A DNA stretch of 64,000 bases from Kosakonia arachidis (lineage in GTDB: Bacteria > Pseudomonadota > Gammaproteobacteria > Enterobacterales > Enterobacteriaceae). The translations under genes and the position numbers were made by a program. Shown piece after piece: positions 25,126 through 34,622 of this stretch. Location of the stretch: NCBI RefSeq assembly GCF_900116535.1, contig NZ_FPAU01000004.1:404534-468533 (forward strand). The letters are read 5' to 3'. Each line of letters opens with the position of its first letter. The stretch's first letter is position 1. The notes beneath the pieces are model-generated. The model worked only from the letters and a program-made list of their open reading frames with translations, was not told where the DNA came from and did not search any database.

Positions 25126-26451
25126 TTACTGTTTATGCCGTTGCGGTGTTTTCATCAACATCGCGGTTAGCGCCGAAAGCAGGCAACCTGCCATCAGATA
25201 TATCGCTACCGAATGCCAGTCACCGCCGGAGAACGTCACCAGCGCTGCCGCGATAAATGGTGTAAAGCCTCCGCCCACCACACTCGCAACCTGATAGCCC
25301 ACGCCTGCGCCGCTGTAGCGGTACCCTGCACCGAACATTTCGGTGAACATCGGCTGTTGTACGCAGACCACCATATCGTGGGCGATATTCGCCAGCATCA
25401 GTGAAAATAACACCACGCCGAAAATTGAACGTGCTTCCAGCGCCATAAAGAACGGGAATGCGCTCAGTGCGCCGAGTAATGCGCCAGTAATATAGATGCG
25501 ACGACGCCCGTAGCGATCCGCCAGTAACGCGAACAGTGGGATGGTCAGACAACTGATACCGCCGACCAGCAGACCGATATTTAAAAACAGCTCGCGCGGC
25601 AGACCGAGGTTTTGCGTCGAGTAGTTCAGCGAGAAAGCGGTCACGATATACATGGTCAGCAGTTCACACAGGCGCAGGGCGATAATCTTCAAAAACGCGC
25701 CCGGATGACGTACCAGCGCTTCAAATACCGGCAGCCGTTTTTTCTGCTGTTTTGCGGATTGTGCCTGCGTATGCTCGAATTCGCTGGACTCTTCCATGCC
25801 GTTACGCACCCATAATGCGCCGAGCACCAGCACAATGCTGAACAGAAAAGGCAGACGCCAGCCCCAACTGAGGAACTGTGCGTTGCTGGTCATGTTACTG
25901 ATCAGCGACACCAGCCCGGTGGAGAGCAGCAAACCAACACCATATCCCACCTGCACGCCGCTGCTGTAAAACGCTTTTTTGCCTGCGGGGGCACTCTCAA
26001 CGGCGAGCAGCGCCGCGCCGCCCCATTCGCCGCCAACGGCAAAGCCCTGGAGCGCGCGCAGGGTAACCAGTAATGCAGGTGCCCACCAGCCAATGGTGGC
26101 GAACGAAGGCAAAATGCCGATGCATGCCGTGGCGATGCCCATCATCCAGACGGTCATCATCAGCATGCGTTTACGGCCCAGACGATCGCCAAAATGGCCG
26201 AAAATGATCCCGCCCAGCGGGCGGAATAAAAAGCCGACGCCGAAGGTTGCGAAGGCGGCAAGCGTACCCATTGCCGGATCGATCTGCGGGAAAAACTCTT
26301 TGTTAAACACCAGCGCCGCAGTAATGCCATAGAGTAAAAAGTCATACCAGTCGACGACCGCGCCGGCAAAGCTACCCCAGGCAGCGCGACGGGCACGGTT
26401 AAGTGAAGGGGTTTCCTCGTCGGGGCGGGTTGTAATGAGCGTGGAATCCAT
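25126..26451 (-). CDS. shiA: shikimate transporter ShiA
   Basis: 441 residues (E. coli ShiA has 438). A 12-segment major facilitator of the metabolite/proton symport type, with the loop 2-3 signature GHFGDRLGRKRMLM and GFAVGGEWGGAALLAVE. It carries shikimate across the inner membrane for aromatic biosynthesis. Convergent to cbl. Its upstream side borders accessory DNA, so the left end of the 26.5-35.7 kb island lies just beyond its promoter. Confidence 0.95.
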   Translation of the reverse strand: MDSTLITTRPDEETPSLNRARRAAWGSFAGAVVDWYDFLLYGITAALVFNKEFFPQIDPAMGTLAAFATFGVGFLFRPLGGIIFGHFGDRLGRKRMLMMTVWMMGIATACIGILPSFATIGWWAPALLVTLRALQGFAVGGEWGGAALLAVESAPAGKKAFYSSGVQVGYGVGLLLSTGLVSLISNMTSNAQFLSWGWRLPFLFSIVLVLGALWVRNGMEESSEFEHTQAQSAKQQKKRLPVFEALVRHPGAFLKIIALRLCELLTMYIVTAFSLNYSTQNLGLPRELFLNIGLLVGGISCLTIPLFALLADRYGRRRIYITGALLGALSAFPFFMALEARSIFGVVLFSLMLANIAHDMVVCVQQPMFTEMFGAGYRYSGAGVGYQVASVVGGGFTPFIAAALVTFSGGDWHSVAIYLMAGCLLSALTAMLMKTPQRHKQ

Positions 26452-27109
26452 AATTGTCCTGTCTGTTCCTCAAATTTCCAAATTTTTCTAGTTTTTTGTA
26501 TAGGGAAAAAAGTTACTCACATCACTTACAGCAAAATCAAAGCCGCTAATGAGACTACAATGCCCGTTGTCAGGTGAAAACCTTTTTGGAAAGCAAGGTG
26601 CATGAAAGGGGAATTTAACTCAGGGAAGCTGGCGACGCAGAAGATTATCCGGCTGTGAAGGTAAAAAAGGGGAGGGGCTACAGTACGTCCGGCTTCAACG
26701 GACTTCAGAACGGCGATGATCTGGTGTTCGGTGAATCAGGCTTTGCGCATGGCGATCTCCTCCAGGAACATGATCAGTATGCCGGAAGATCTCTAAATGT
26801 GAATGGCCCGGTTTACCGGGATGCTTACAAGGTGAGCTATAGTTTATATTTGATAGCGTTTGTTTTTTTGACATGGTAGTTCACCTCTATTTCTATTGGT
26901 TTTTTAAAAGCTCCATGGAATTCCCAGTGAAATTAATTTCATGATGCAGTATCTATTACGTTGTAAAGTTTGGGTTATATTGACGCGGGGGCTGCTTAGC
27001 GTTTCAGCCCCCTATCCGGTCTTATTGTTTTGCCGTAGGTGAAAAGAAGAACAAATACCAGATTAAACTAATCCAATCCTCAAACATTATTTGAATTGAA
27101 TGGAAGACA
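26452..27109. other. island-edge region with IS3-family remnant
   Basis: No intact gene. A scrap of an IS3-type orfA lies on the minus strand at about 26690-26762. A hairpin GGGGGCTG/CAGCCCCC at 26987-27012 is visible without a T run. The rest is AT-rich and unassigned. Confidence 0.6.
26690..26762 (-). pseudogene. IS3-family transposase orfA remnant
   Basis: The minus strand from ATG at 26750 reads MRKA, a stop, then FTEHQIIAVLKSVEAGRTV, the start of orfA of many IS3-family elements, preceded by GGAGGAG. It is killed by the stop at codon 5 and truncated after about 24 codons. No orfB or intact inverted repeats are seen. Confidence 0.75.
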
Positions 27110-27916
27110 TTACATAAATCTGTCTGCTCCACCTGATGCTTCAATTGTCTGTCCAGTAACAAACTGATTTTTTCCAGAAAGTAGGAACGCAGCAAGTGCA
27201 GCAATATCTTCAGGGAGGCCAAAGCGGCCCACAGGCGTTTTCTCTTTACCCAGTAATGCCATTACCTCTTCGTCTGTTCTGTCAGCCAGTTCAGGACGAC
27301 GAATACGTACATTCGGTAGCATGTTCTGCGCCCAGTTATCCGTCGCAACAGCGCCCACTCCGATAGCATTGACCAGAATGCCATCCGGAGCCACGCTCAG
27401 TGCTAAACTACGGGTCAGGTTGTTGATAGCGGCGCTTAGTGCGTGTGAGACAGTAAGTTGCGGATTAGGATAGATTCCGCCAATGGATGAGATATTGACA
27501 ATCCGCCCCCAGTTTCGTGTCTGCATCCCGGGGATGATTGCCTTACAAAAACGTCGCATGGCGGAGAATTTGGTTTCAGTCATTATCTGCCAATCTTCTT
27601 CCGAAGTGGTTAACAGCGTGCCCGTATGGGCTCTTCCTGCATTGTTCACCAGTAAATCAATACGCTGAAAAACCTTTTCTGCTTGTTCAACCACCAGGGA
27701 AGGTAGTTTGGGATCAGTCACATCCCCGGCAATAGGCAGCACCGAAACACCGTATTTCTCTGAGATTTTTTTCGCAGCAACAATCAGCTCAGGTTCTCGT
27801 CTTGCCACCATGATTAAATGCACACCATTCACAGCCAATTCTTCACAAATGCTGAAACCAATTCCGGTTCGGGCTCCAGTTACCAGAGCCACTTTTCCAG
27901 TAAGTTTTAAATCCAT
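27110..27916 (-). CDS. SDR-family oxidoreductase with altered active site
   Basis: 268 residues with a classical short-chain dehydrogenase N-terminal half: cofactor loop VTGARTGIGFS near 12-22, GDVTDP, and LLVNNAGRA near 88-96. The catalytic Ser is kept (IVNISSIGG), but where YxxxK normally stands the sequence is VSHALSAAINN, so both Tyr and Lys are Ser. The C terminus ends FVTGQTIEASGGADRF. It may be a divergent subfamily with another mechanism or a non-catalytic member. GAGGAGC precedes the ATG. Divergent from the MFS remnant, with which it probably formed one regulated unit. Confidence 0.85.
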   Translation of the reverse strand: MDLKLTGKVALVTGARTGIGFSICEELAVNGVHLIMVARREPELIVAAKKISEKYGVSVLPIAGDVTDPKLPSLVVEQAEKVFQRIDLLVNNAGRAHTGTLLTTSEEDWQIMTETKFSAMRRFCKAIIPGMQTRNWGRIVNISSIGGIYPNPQLTVSHALSAAINNLTRSLALSVAPDGILVNAIGVGAVATDNWAQNMLPNVRIRRPELADRTDEEVMALLGKEKTPVGRFGLPEDIAALAAFLLSGKNQFVTGQTIEASGGADRFM

Positions 27917-28088
27917 TTGCTGCTCCTCAAATTAAGTACAGTAAATAACATGAGCAGTATTAGTACCAAATCTCTTTTTCAGGAGCTTGTGCATCAGAAT
28001 TCAGATGTCTGAAAAAAGTGGTCAAAGAGTTGGGAATCTTCTCTGCTTATACGCCAGTCAACATTGAGTTTAGAGTCAGGAGTAGTCA

Positions 28089-28696
28089 ATGCGTACGGAC
28101 AATCACGAGCTTTCTTCTGCCAGCATTCTTATGCTGGCGATTATTTGCTGTATTGTTGTCGCTAGTATTTATTTTAATCAATCTGTCCTGAATTTGATTA
28201 CTGGATCCTTTCCCAATGAATGGGGCGCTGTTTCTTTGATCCCTATGACCACCCAGTTAGGCTAATGGCTGCTTTGGGGTTAATGGGCATTCTGTGTGCA
28301 CCTTTGGCGGGAAGTTTCAGCGATCGTCAGGGACCATTCCGAATGGTTGTTTTTGGTGTGATACTCATGCTGCTTGCCTGGGCTGTTTTTTGGGGATGGA
28401 ACAGTATGCCGGGTATGGTGGTGGGCATTCTACTACTGGATGCGGGTGAGCAATGTGTACTGATAGCTAATCAGCACACGATTTACTCGTTACGTCCGGA
28501 TGCCAGAAACCGTCTTAATACATTATTTATGTGCGTTATGTTTATTGGCGGAGCATGTGGTTCACTAACTGCCACCTGGTTATGGGAGACAATTCATAGC
28601 TGGCCGCTGATTTCTTCAACAGGGGCTGGACTGGTGATCATGGGGATGTGGATAGCCATAAGACGTAAATATTCAGGCCCCTATTCGGGCACATAG
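28089..28696 (+). pseudogene. MFS transporter with large internal deletion
   Basis: The N-terminal piece starts at ATG 28089 (MRTDNHELSSASILMLAIIC) and covers the first membrane segment, ending in a stop at 28263-28265. A second frame from about 28265 carries the late part of an MFS carrier (MGILCAPLAGSFSDRQGP, corresponding to the mid-protein loop and the last segments). About half of a ~390-residue protein is missing between them, so the transporter is dead. Its end overlaps the end of the convergent regulator gene by 24 bases. Confidence 0.8.
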
Positions 28697-31450
28697 CGCC
28701 ATAGCATTTCTTACATCCGTCGCATTATCTGAGCCATCAACGTCATGTAAAGCATCCTGTATTAATTGTTTAGCAGCCCATTTTTCGCCGGCTTCAGCCT
28801 GCAATGTCGCCAATGAATAAGCAATACGGAGGGCCCAGCCGTGAGCTTGTTGCTGTTGTGCTTTGTCCAGGGCCTGCTCTAACAGCAGGCGTTGCTCCTG
28901 AGGAGGTAATTGAATGGCGGAAAGACGCATTAACTCAGGCGTGCACCAGTTTTCATGATCCTGGCAGGTGGTTCTTAGCAATACCCCGCTATCAATTTCT
29001 GACAACAAGGGTGAATATTGCCAGTCTAATCCCATCGCCCGTAACGAGCTAAACAGTGTGGTTTGACTGACACCGGTATGACTGAACTGTTTGGCCCAAA
29101 CAAGAAACAGCTCGCCGTATGTCTTCCAGAAATACAAATCATGCCTTTCTGCCAGATGAATAAGCCAGTTTGCGGCCTTTATAACCCAACGTGGATTACG
29201 ATCCAGTGCCGCTGTCATACAAGCGCCTTCAGCCAGTGCACAACAAAGAGAACAGACATGCTGCAAACGAGCGGCTTTTTTAACACCGCGCCATACCATC
29301 TGTTTCGCAGCCTTGTACTCACCTTGTAACCAAAGTAAACGAGACAGAAAGGCCTGACCGGCAGTCTCTTGATCAAGACCAAAACGGAAAGAGTGACTTA
29401 ATTCGCCATGGTCATACCAGTCAAGAGATTGCTGGAGATAATCACGCCCGACGTCATGACGCCCCAAAAAATGCAGGGATACACCGAGGATACGCAGCCC
29501 GGTCGCCAGCGCCTCCTCGTCACTAATGGACCGTGCGAGCTCGCACAGAGATTGCGCATGTTCAAGCGCTTTATCCAGCTCGCCAGTACGCAGATAATAC
29601 AACCATAATCCGTAATGAGCCTGTAAACGTATTTCTTTGTCGTCGAGCTTTACTGCAAGTGACAACGCGGTTTTCCAGGCTGAATGCGTTTCAGGCGTGG
29701 GGCCTTTTGCCCAAGTTGATGCTTTACCTGCTACAGCGCTGAGATTCATTCTCTGGTGTAGCGTTAACACGACCTGCGAAGTATTTTCATAAAGCAGAGG
29801 GTAGATATGGCGTTGACATTCATCGTAGAGTGAATATTCAATCCAAAATGGGGTCATAGCCTGTAAGATCTCAAGCCCAGTTGAGGGATCGCCCCCCTCA
29901 GTTAATGTTTGCTGTAAAACACTTCGCAAATCATTAAGCATATGGCTGTATCGTTCACGCCATTGCTCTGTTGGCAGCATAAACCAATCACTTTGGGCCT
30001 CTTCTACCCGATCTTTATAATAACTGGCAAAACGGGCCTCAAGAGTGTCATATTCACTCTGTTGCCTGAGCTTATCGCATGCGAACTGGCGCATGGTTTC
30101 CAACAGGCGAAAACGCGTCACGGGTACCTGAGTACTGACCTGAATCAGGGATAAGGATAGCAATCTTTGCAGATCGTCAACAACCTGCCATCGATGCTTG
30201 TCATCAATAAGCAGAAAGTCGCTTACCGACTTCACACTGAACATATCGGCATAGATTCCCAGAGAGCAAAATAACCGTTGTTCGCGTGTATTGAGTAACT
30301 GATAAGTCCACTCCAGAGTGGTCAGTATTTTCTGATGTCTGGGCACCAGCGAGTTGTGCGTATTGCTCAATAGCTGGAAACGGTCTTCCAGTCGGCTATA
30401 GATCTCTTTGACACTCATGACGGGCAGACGGGAGGCCGCAAGTTCAATCGCCAACGGAAGTCCATCAAGATGACGGCATAACTCGCCAATCAACGATAGT
30501 TCGCTGGCTGATGGATCGAAATCATGTCGGCTGGCCTGCCCGCGTTCGATAAAGAGGCGGACACTGGCAAAAGTCAGTAGCACTTGGGTATTAGCCCGTT
30601 CGTTTTCAGGAACTTGTAATGGCGGTAGTAGATATTGTTGCTCGCCAGCAACCTGTAACGCTATTTGGCTGGTCAACAACAATTTGATATGGGGAGCCAT
30701 GTTCAGGAGCAACGTAATCACTGGTTGCAGTTCATTAATTACATGTTCACAGTTATCAATCAGAAGTAAACATTGACGTCGTGCAAGCTGTTGCCGTAAA
30801 TCGGCATTATTATTAATGGCAGATAATGGAAGATGCAGCGCTTGTGAAATAACAGACAGCAAGCTGGATGTTTCGTTGACATGTGCCAGTTCAGCCACAC
30901 ATATTCCATCAGAAAAATGAGTATGTATAAGGCTGACAACTTCCCATGCCAGACGAGTCTTACCTACGCCCCCTGAGCCTGTAATTGTGACCAGACGGTG
31001 TTGATTCAATAAGACGCATAATTCCTGCACAGCGCGATCACGCCCCAGAATAGATGTCAGAAAAGGGGTAACTGCCGGCTCAGGTATTTCTGGTTTAGAG
31101 GGGGCTTTAACAGGCAATTTGCTGATGTTGAAACGATAACCAGAACCAAATTCGGTAACCAGCAGATGGCGGTCATAGCCTAGTGTCCGGCGTATAGCTG
31201 AAATTTGCGCCTGAAGATTATTTTCTTCGACGATTTCATTTCCCCACACTTGAGTAAGTAAAGATTCTTTACTTACCGCTTTACCTCCAGCCCTCACCAG
31301 AACAACCAGAACATCAAAAGCTCTGGCAGAAATTCTTACCGGCTTACCCCTGTGTAACAGAATCCTTAGCTGGGGCCGGATTTGCCAGTCAGCAAAGTGT
31401 ATCTCATCAATTGATATCATGGTGTTGAGATCTTCTGTTTTGAGTATCAC
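28673..31450 (-). CDS. large winged-helix/STAND ATPase transcriptional regulator
   Basis: About 925 residues (GTG at 31450; an ATG at 31420 giving 915 is possible, and neither has a strong site). Order: OmpR-type DNA-binding domain at ~15-108 (ISARAFDVLVVLVRAGGKAV, FGSGYRFNI), NB-ARC-like ATPase with Walker A ITGSGGVGKTRLA near 156-168 and LLLIDNCEH as Walker B, then the winged-helix/GLPLAIELAASRLPVMS region, and a long TPR-like helical C terminus. This architecture is that of AfsR/SARP-like and related STAND regulators, which switch on binding a signal. Convergent with the MFS remnant and near the SDR gene; the target is probably the SDR/MFS pair. Confidence 0.88.
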   Translation of the reverse strand: MILKTEDLNTMISIDEIHFADWQIRPQLRILLHRGKPVRISARAFDVLVVLVRAGGKAVSKESLLTQVWGNEIVEENNLQAQISAIRRTLGYDRHLLVTEFGSGYRFNISKLPVKAPSKPEIPEPAVTPFLTSILGRDRAVQELCVLLNQHRLVTITGSGGVGKTRLAWEVVSLIHTHFSDGICVAELAHVNETSSLLSVISQALHLPLSAINNNADLRQQLARRQCLLLIDNCEHVINELQPVITLLLNMAPHIKLLLTSQIALQVAGEQQYLLPPLQVPENERANTQVLLTFASVRLFIERGQASRHDFDPSASELSLIGELCRHLDGLPLAIELAASRLPVMSVKEIYSRLEDRFQLLSNTHNSLVPRHQKILTTLEWTYQLLNTREQRLFCSLGIYADMFSVKSVSDFLLIDDKHRWQVVDDLQRLLSLSLIQVSTQVPVTRFRLLETMRQFACDKLRQQSEYDTLEARFASYYKDRVEEAQSDWFMLPTEQWRERYSHMLNDLRSVLQQTLTEGGDPSTGLEILQAMTPFWIEYSLYDECQRHIYPLLYENTSQVVLTLHQRMNLSAVAGKASTWAKGPTPETHSAWKTALSLAVKLDDKEIRLQAHYGLWLYYLRTGELDKALEHAQSLCELARSISDEEALATGLRILGVSLHFLGRHDVGRDYLQQSLDWYDHGELSHSFRFGLDQETAGQAFLSRLLWLQGEYKAAKQMVWRGVKKAARLQHVCSLCCALAEGACMTAALDRNPRWVIKAANWLIHLAERHDLYFWKTYGELFLVWAKQFSHTGVSQTTLFSSLRAMGLDWQYSPLLSEIDSGVLLRTTCQDHENWCTPELMRLSAIQLPPQEQRLLLEQALDKAQQQQAHGWALRIAYSLATLQAEAGEKWAAKQLIQDALHDVDGSDNATDVRNAMALCARIGA

Positions 31451-31895
31451 AAACTCTCGGTATGGAGTAAGCCATTCCTAACGGAAATGCTAATTAGAAT
31501 CAGGCTATGTGTTGAATGTGCTGCATCGGCGTATAACAATTCAGGACCGTTTGAATCTTTTATGATTATAAAGCCAATAGTGCTATGCGGCATAGCTTTG
31601 CGATCAATCTGGTGATGAAACCTGAACTATCCATGCCAGCCATATTCCATCAGGCCTGGCTGGAGAAGCATCCACATGGATAATCATTCGGGCAGGGATT
31701 AATTTTTCAATAATAGCGTGTGTCCACGGAATATTTAAATAATGGTGGTACCGGATGTCAATGTCAGGACTGATGGTCGTTTTTACAGTCTTATATCTTT
31801 GGTGCTAACAGCCACAGACAGCTGAAGCGGATTTGATATCCGTACCATAAATGGGACATATGCACGAATGATCCGCGCTGACAATGAGGCGACGA
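31451..31895. other. intergenic region with a possible integrase C-terminal scrap
   Basis: 445 bases. At 31579-31683 the plus strand encodes SAMRHSFAINLVMKPELSMP and ends in a stop, recalling the box II region of tyrosine recombinases (LRHSFA). Nothing else recognised. Confidence 0.4.
31579..31683 (+). pseudogene. possible tyrosine recombinase C-terminal fragment
   Basis: The short frame holds RHSFAINL, similar to the conserved R-H region of phage-type integrases, followed by ~20 residues and a stop. No catalytic Tyr region is clear. Weakly supported. Confidence 0.3.
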
Positions 31896-32756
31896 CTAAA
31901 GGCTAATCACGGCGATGCCGGACAGCACCACCACTGCACCGGCAATGCGGCGTGCCAGATGATTTTCACGAAATAGCCAGTACGACAGAAGAGAGCCGAT
32001 AATAATGGATGTTTCCCTGAGAGGAGCGACGAGCGCCAGTGGCATGCTCTGCATGGCTGTCAGTACAAGGATGTAGGCAAGTGGAGAACATATAGCAATG
32101 ATAAGGATTGGGATGATATCCGCACGTACAGTAGTTGGAATTCGATACCGTCGCCGCATCGCACCAGGGGTAAGAAGCAGACTCTGTAGCAGGAGTGTGC
32201 TGGCGTAATAGCTCATGGGATCCAACTGCAGAGAGATTACCGAATAACCGTCCCATAGGGTATAGCCAGCGATGGCGGTGCCTGTCGCTGCCCCCCATAG
32301 TATTCCTTGTAGTGGTCGGTTTCCGCTTCTGAACGGATTGCCGGTAACGACAAAAATACCTGCGATAATAAGAAGCGCGCCGAGTAAGGCGCTTGCTGAA
32401 AGTCGTTCACCCATTAGCAGGGTTGCAAACAGTATTGTCAGGACCGGTCCGCTCCCCCGGGCGATCGGATAAACAACCCCAAGTTCGGCGCGCTCGTAGC
32501 CAGCCTGCAGGATTAGAGAATAAGCGATATGAAGCGCAGACGAGATAACTGCGCCGACTGCGAGTCGCCAGTCGAGCTCCTGTTGTCCCTCGATTATCAG
32601 AATGAAGCTGATTGGAACCCACAGCAATGCTGAGGCACAGCTGTAGGCCCAGACGAAAACAAGTGTGTCTTCCCTCTTGTATTTTGAGGCTATATTCCAT
32701 ACTGCATGAGCTACCGCAGCGGTAAGAATCATCGCAACCGTGCAGAACTGCATCAA
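31896..32756 (-). CDS. DMT-superfamily (EamA) transporter
   Basis: 286 residues, about ten hydrophobic segments in two EamA repeats (first AVAHAVWNIASKYKREDTLV, second AGYTLWDGYSVISL onward). Inner-membrane exporter or importer of a small metabolite. The ATG overlaps the stop of the RpiR-type regulator gene (ATGA type, 32753-32756), so they are coexpressed. Substrate unknown. Confidence 0.88.
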   Translation of the reverse strand: MMQFCTVAMILTAAVAHAVWNIASKYKREDTLVFVWAYSCASALLWVPISFILIIEGQQELDWRLAVGAVISSALHIAYSLILQAGYERAELGVVYPIARGSGPVLTILFATLLMGERLSASALLGALLIIAGIFVVTGNPFRSGNRPLQGILWGAATGTAIAGYTLWDGYSVISLQLDPMSYYASTLLLQSLLLTPGAMRRRYRIPTTVRADIIPILIIAICSPLAYILVLTAMQSMPLALVAPLRETSIIIGSLLSYWLFRENHLARRIAGAVVVLSGIAVISL

Positions 32757-33637
32757 GACATATCCGGTAAATCAATACCCGCCCGTTCAGCTCGGCGACT
32801 TTGTTCTTTATCTCGCAGAGTGAGAGCTGCGACCAGCGTATCAATAACGACGAGTTGAGCAAGCCGACTCCCCGCAGCGGCCATCTGTGCCGGTAGTGGT
32901 ACTCCACCAACAACGAGCGAAACATTGGCGAGCGTTGCCAGTGGAGTATCGTACTGGTTAGTTATTGCAATAAGTGATGCTCCGGCCGAGGATGCAGCAT
33001 CAGCGACAGCGAGTGTGGATGATGTGCGACCTGTTGAACTGACGACGATGATGACGTCGCCTGGAGCGAGGAGGCGGGCAGCAATCATCGCTGATAAATA
33101 ATCCTGGATACTGATGGTTATCACACCCGCCGTCCGCATACGAAAGACGGCATCAGCGGCAACCGTCGCAGAGGGACCAGCACCAAATACAAATACCTGG
33201 CGTGCGTTCTGGATTAAGGCGACCGCTTCATCAAGGGCGGAGATTTCGATAGCACCGCTGAGCGCAGTCAATGCGTCTACACCCGCACGAATTGATGTTT
33301 CCAGCACCGATGCCAGCGTCGCATCTGCTGTAAGACGTTCAGGCGGTGCAAAGAACCGGGCAGTACCACGAACCCGGGCAATCTCTATCTTAAGTTCAGT
33401 GAAGCCAGTGAACCCGATCGCTCGCGCAGCGCGTATCACTGTCGGCGGCGATACACCAGCACGGGTGGCAACCTGTGCTGCCGTGCTTGTACCGACAAAT
33501 AAAGGATCGACAAGCAGGAGATCGACAACTTTTGCCTCACTGGCAGCGAGGTCGCCGCTTCGGGCGTGAATGCTACTAAGCCATTGCTGTATCCGCTGCT
33601 CGCCTTCTGAAATTCCATTACCAATTTCTTTGTTCAT
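32753..33637 (-). CDS. RpiR/MurR-family regulator (HTH + SIS)
   Basis: 294 residues from ATG at 33637 (MNKEIGNGISEGEQRIQQWL); the frame extends to 33712 but would overlap the divergent gene's leader. N-terminal HTH_6 (AAQVATRAGVSPPTVIRAAR) and a SIS sugar-phosphate-type domain (ARQVFVFGAGPSATVAADAV, IIVVSSTGRTSSTLAVADAA). The ATG directly follows a perfect palindrome, suggesting autoregulation. It is the likely controller of the downstream DMT gene and the divergent PanE/TauE pair. Confidence 0.88.
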   Translation of the reverse strand: MNKEIGNGISEGEQRIQQWLSSIHARSGDLAASEAKVVDLLLVDPLFVGTSTAAQVATRAGVSPPTVIRAARAIGFTGFTELKIEIARVRGTARFFAPPERLTADATLASVLETSIRAGVDALTALSGAIEISALDEAVALIQNARQVFVFGAGPSATVAADAVFRMRTAGVITISIQDYLSAMIAARLLAPGDVIIVVSSTGRTSSTLAVADAASSAGASLIAITNQYDTPLATLANVSLVVGGVPLPAQMAAAGSRLAQLVVIDTLVAALTLRDKEQSRRAERAGIDLPDMS

Positions 33638-33638
33638 A

Positions 33639-33652
33639 TGTAATATATTACA
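33639..33652. promoter_or_regulatory. palindromic operator candidate
   Basis: TGTAATATATTACA is a perfect 14-base palindrome immediately upstream of the RpiR gene start, in the 77-base divergent region with the PanE-like gene. Probably the regulator's binding site. Confidence 0.6.
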
Positions 33653-33714
33653 TTCCCTTTGTGAAGGGCACAACCACCACGTTAAGTAGATTCTGTTAAA
33701 AGGAGTCCGCATTC

Positions 33715-34611
33715 ATGAGCACTGAAATCAATATGGTTGTCGCTATTGTGGGTCCAGGTGCCATCGGCACCACAGTTGCGGCGGTGTTACACGAAGTCGG
33801 CCATACACCGCTACTGTGTGGACGTACTCCCCGCGATCACCTAACCCTGCAAGATGGCGACCGCTTAATCACCGTACCCGGTCCGATTCAGACGAATCCA
33901 ATACAAATCACTCGCACGGCTGATCTTGTCTTTCTGGCAGTCAAGTCCACACAAATTGGCGCGGCAGCAGAATGGCTCAAAGTGTTGACCGGCCCGGAGA
34001 CGGTTATATGCGTGCTCCAGAACGGAGTCGAACAATTGGACAGGCTCGCTACGTATTCTCTGTCCGGACAGATTGTTCCCTCTGTCGTGTGGTTTCCCGC
34101 ACAGACGCAGTCAGATGGTTCAGTACGTTTGCGCGGCGATGTACGCCTCAGCCTGCCAGACACGACAGCTTCCCGTGTAGTGGCCAAAGCGCTACAAGGT
34201 ACGCGGTGCTCCGTAGACCTGGCCGCGAACTTCAGCTCTCTGGCCTGGCGCAAACTATTGCAAAACGCAGTGGCTGGACTCATGGCGCTCACGCACCGCC
34301 GATCTGGCATGTTCAGCCGTGCTGACATTGCCAGACTTACGCTGGCTTATTTACAGGAATGCCTGTCCGTGGCACGTGCAGAAGGAGCAGAACTCGGGGA
34401 CGAAGTGCCGCAGGAGATCCTCGACAAGTTCCAGGCGGCTCCCGCAGACATGAGCACCTCCATCCTCACGGATCGAGAAGCAGGCCGACCGCTCGAATGG
34501 GATATCCGCAACGGCGTCATTGCGCGTCGCGGCCGTGTTCACAGCATTCCAACGCCTGTCAGCGACATCCTGGTGCCGCTTCTTGCGGCTGCGAGCGACG
34601 GCCCCGGTTGA
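33715..34611 (+). CDS. ketopantoate reductase family protein (ApbA/PanE)
   Basis: 298 residues. N-terminal Rossmann loop VAIVGPGAIGTTVAAVL at ~9-25, VLQNGVEQLDRL near 100, and the helical C-terminal domain with the catalytic lysine in LAWRKLLQNAVAGLMAL. AAAAGGAGT precedes the ATG. The family reduces 2-ketoacids such as ketopantoate with NADPH; the housekeeping panE is elsewhere in enterobacteria, so this is probably a catabolic or modified-substrate paralogue. Followed 11 bases later by a TauE-type transporter gene. Confidence 0.88.
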   Translation: MSTEINMVVAIVGPGAIGTTVAAVLHEVGHTPLLCGRTPRDHLTLQDGDRLITVPGPIQTNPIQITRTADLVFLAVKSTQIGAAAEWLKVLTGPETVICVLQNGVEQLDRLATYSLSGQIVPSVVWFPAQTQSDGSVRLRGDVRLSLPDTTASRVVAKALQGTRCSVDLAANFSSLAWRKLLQNAVAGLMALTHRRSGMFSRADIARLTLAYLQECLSVARAEGAELGDEVPQEILDKFQAAPADMSTSILTDREAGRPLEWDIRNGVIARRGRVHSIPTPVSDILVPLLAAASDGPG

Positions 34612-34622
34612 TCCTAAAGTCG

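Noticed and set aside
26987..27012. GGGGGCTG/CAGCCCCC hairpin as a terminator
   Set aside because: Good stem but no T run on either side and no gene clearly ending at it; left as a hairpin only.
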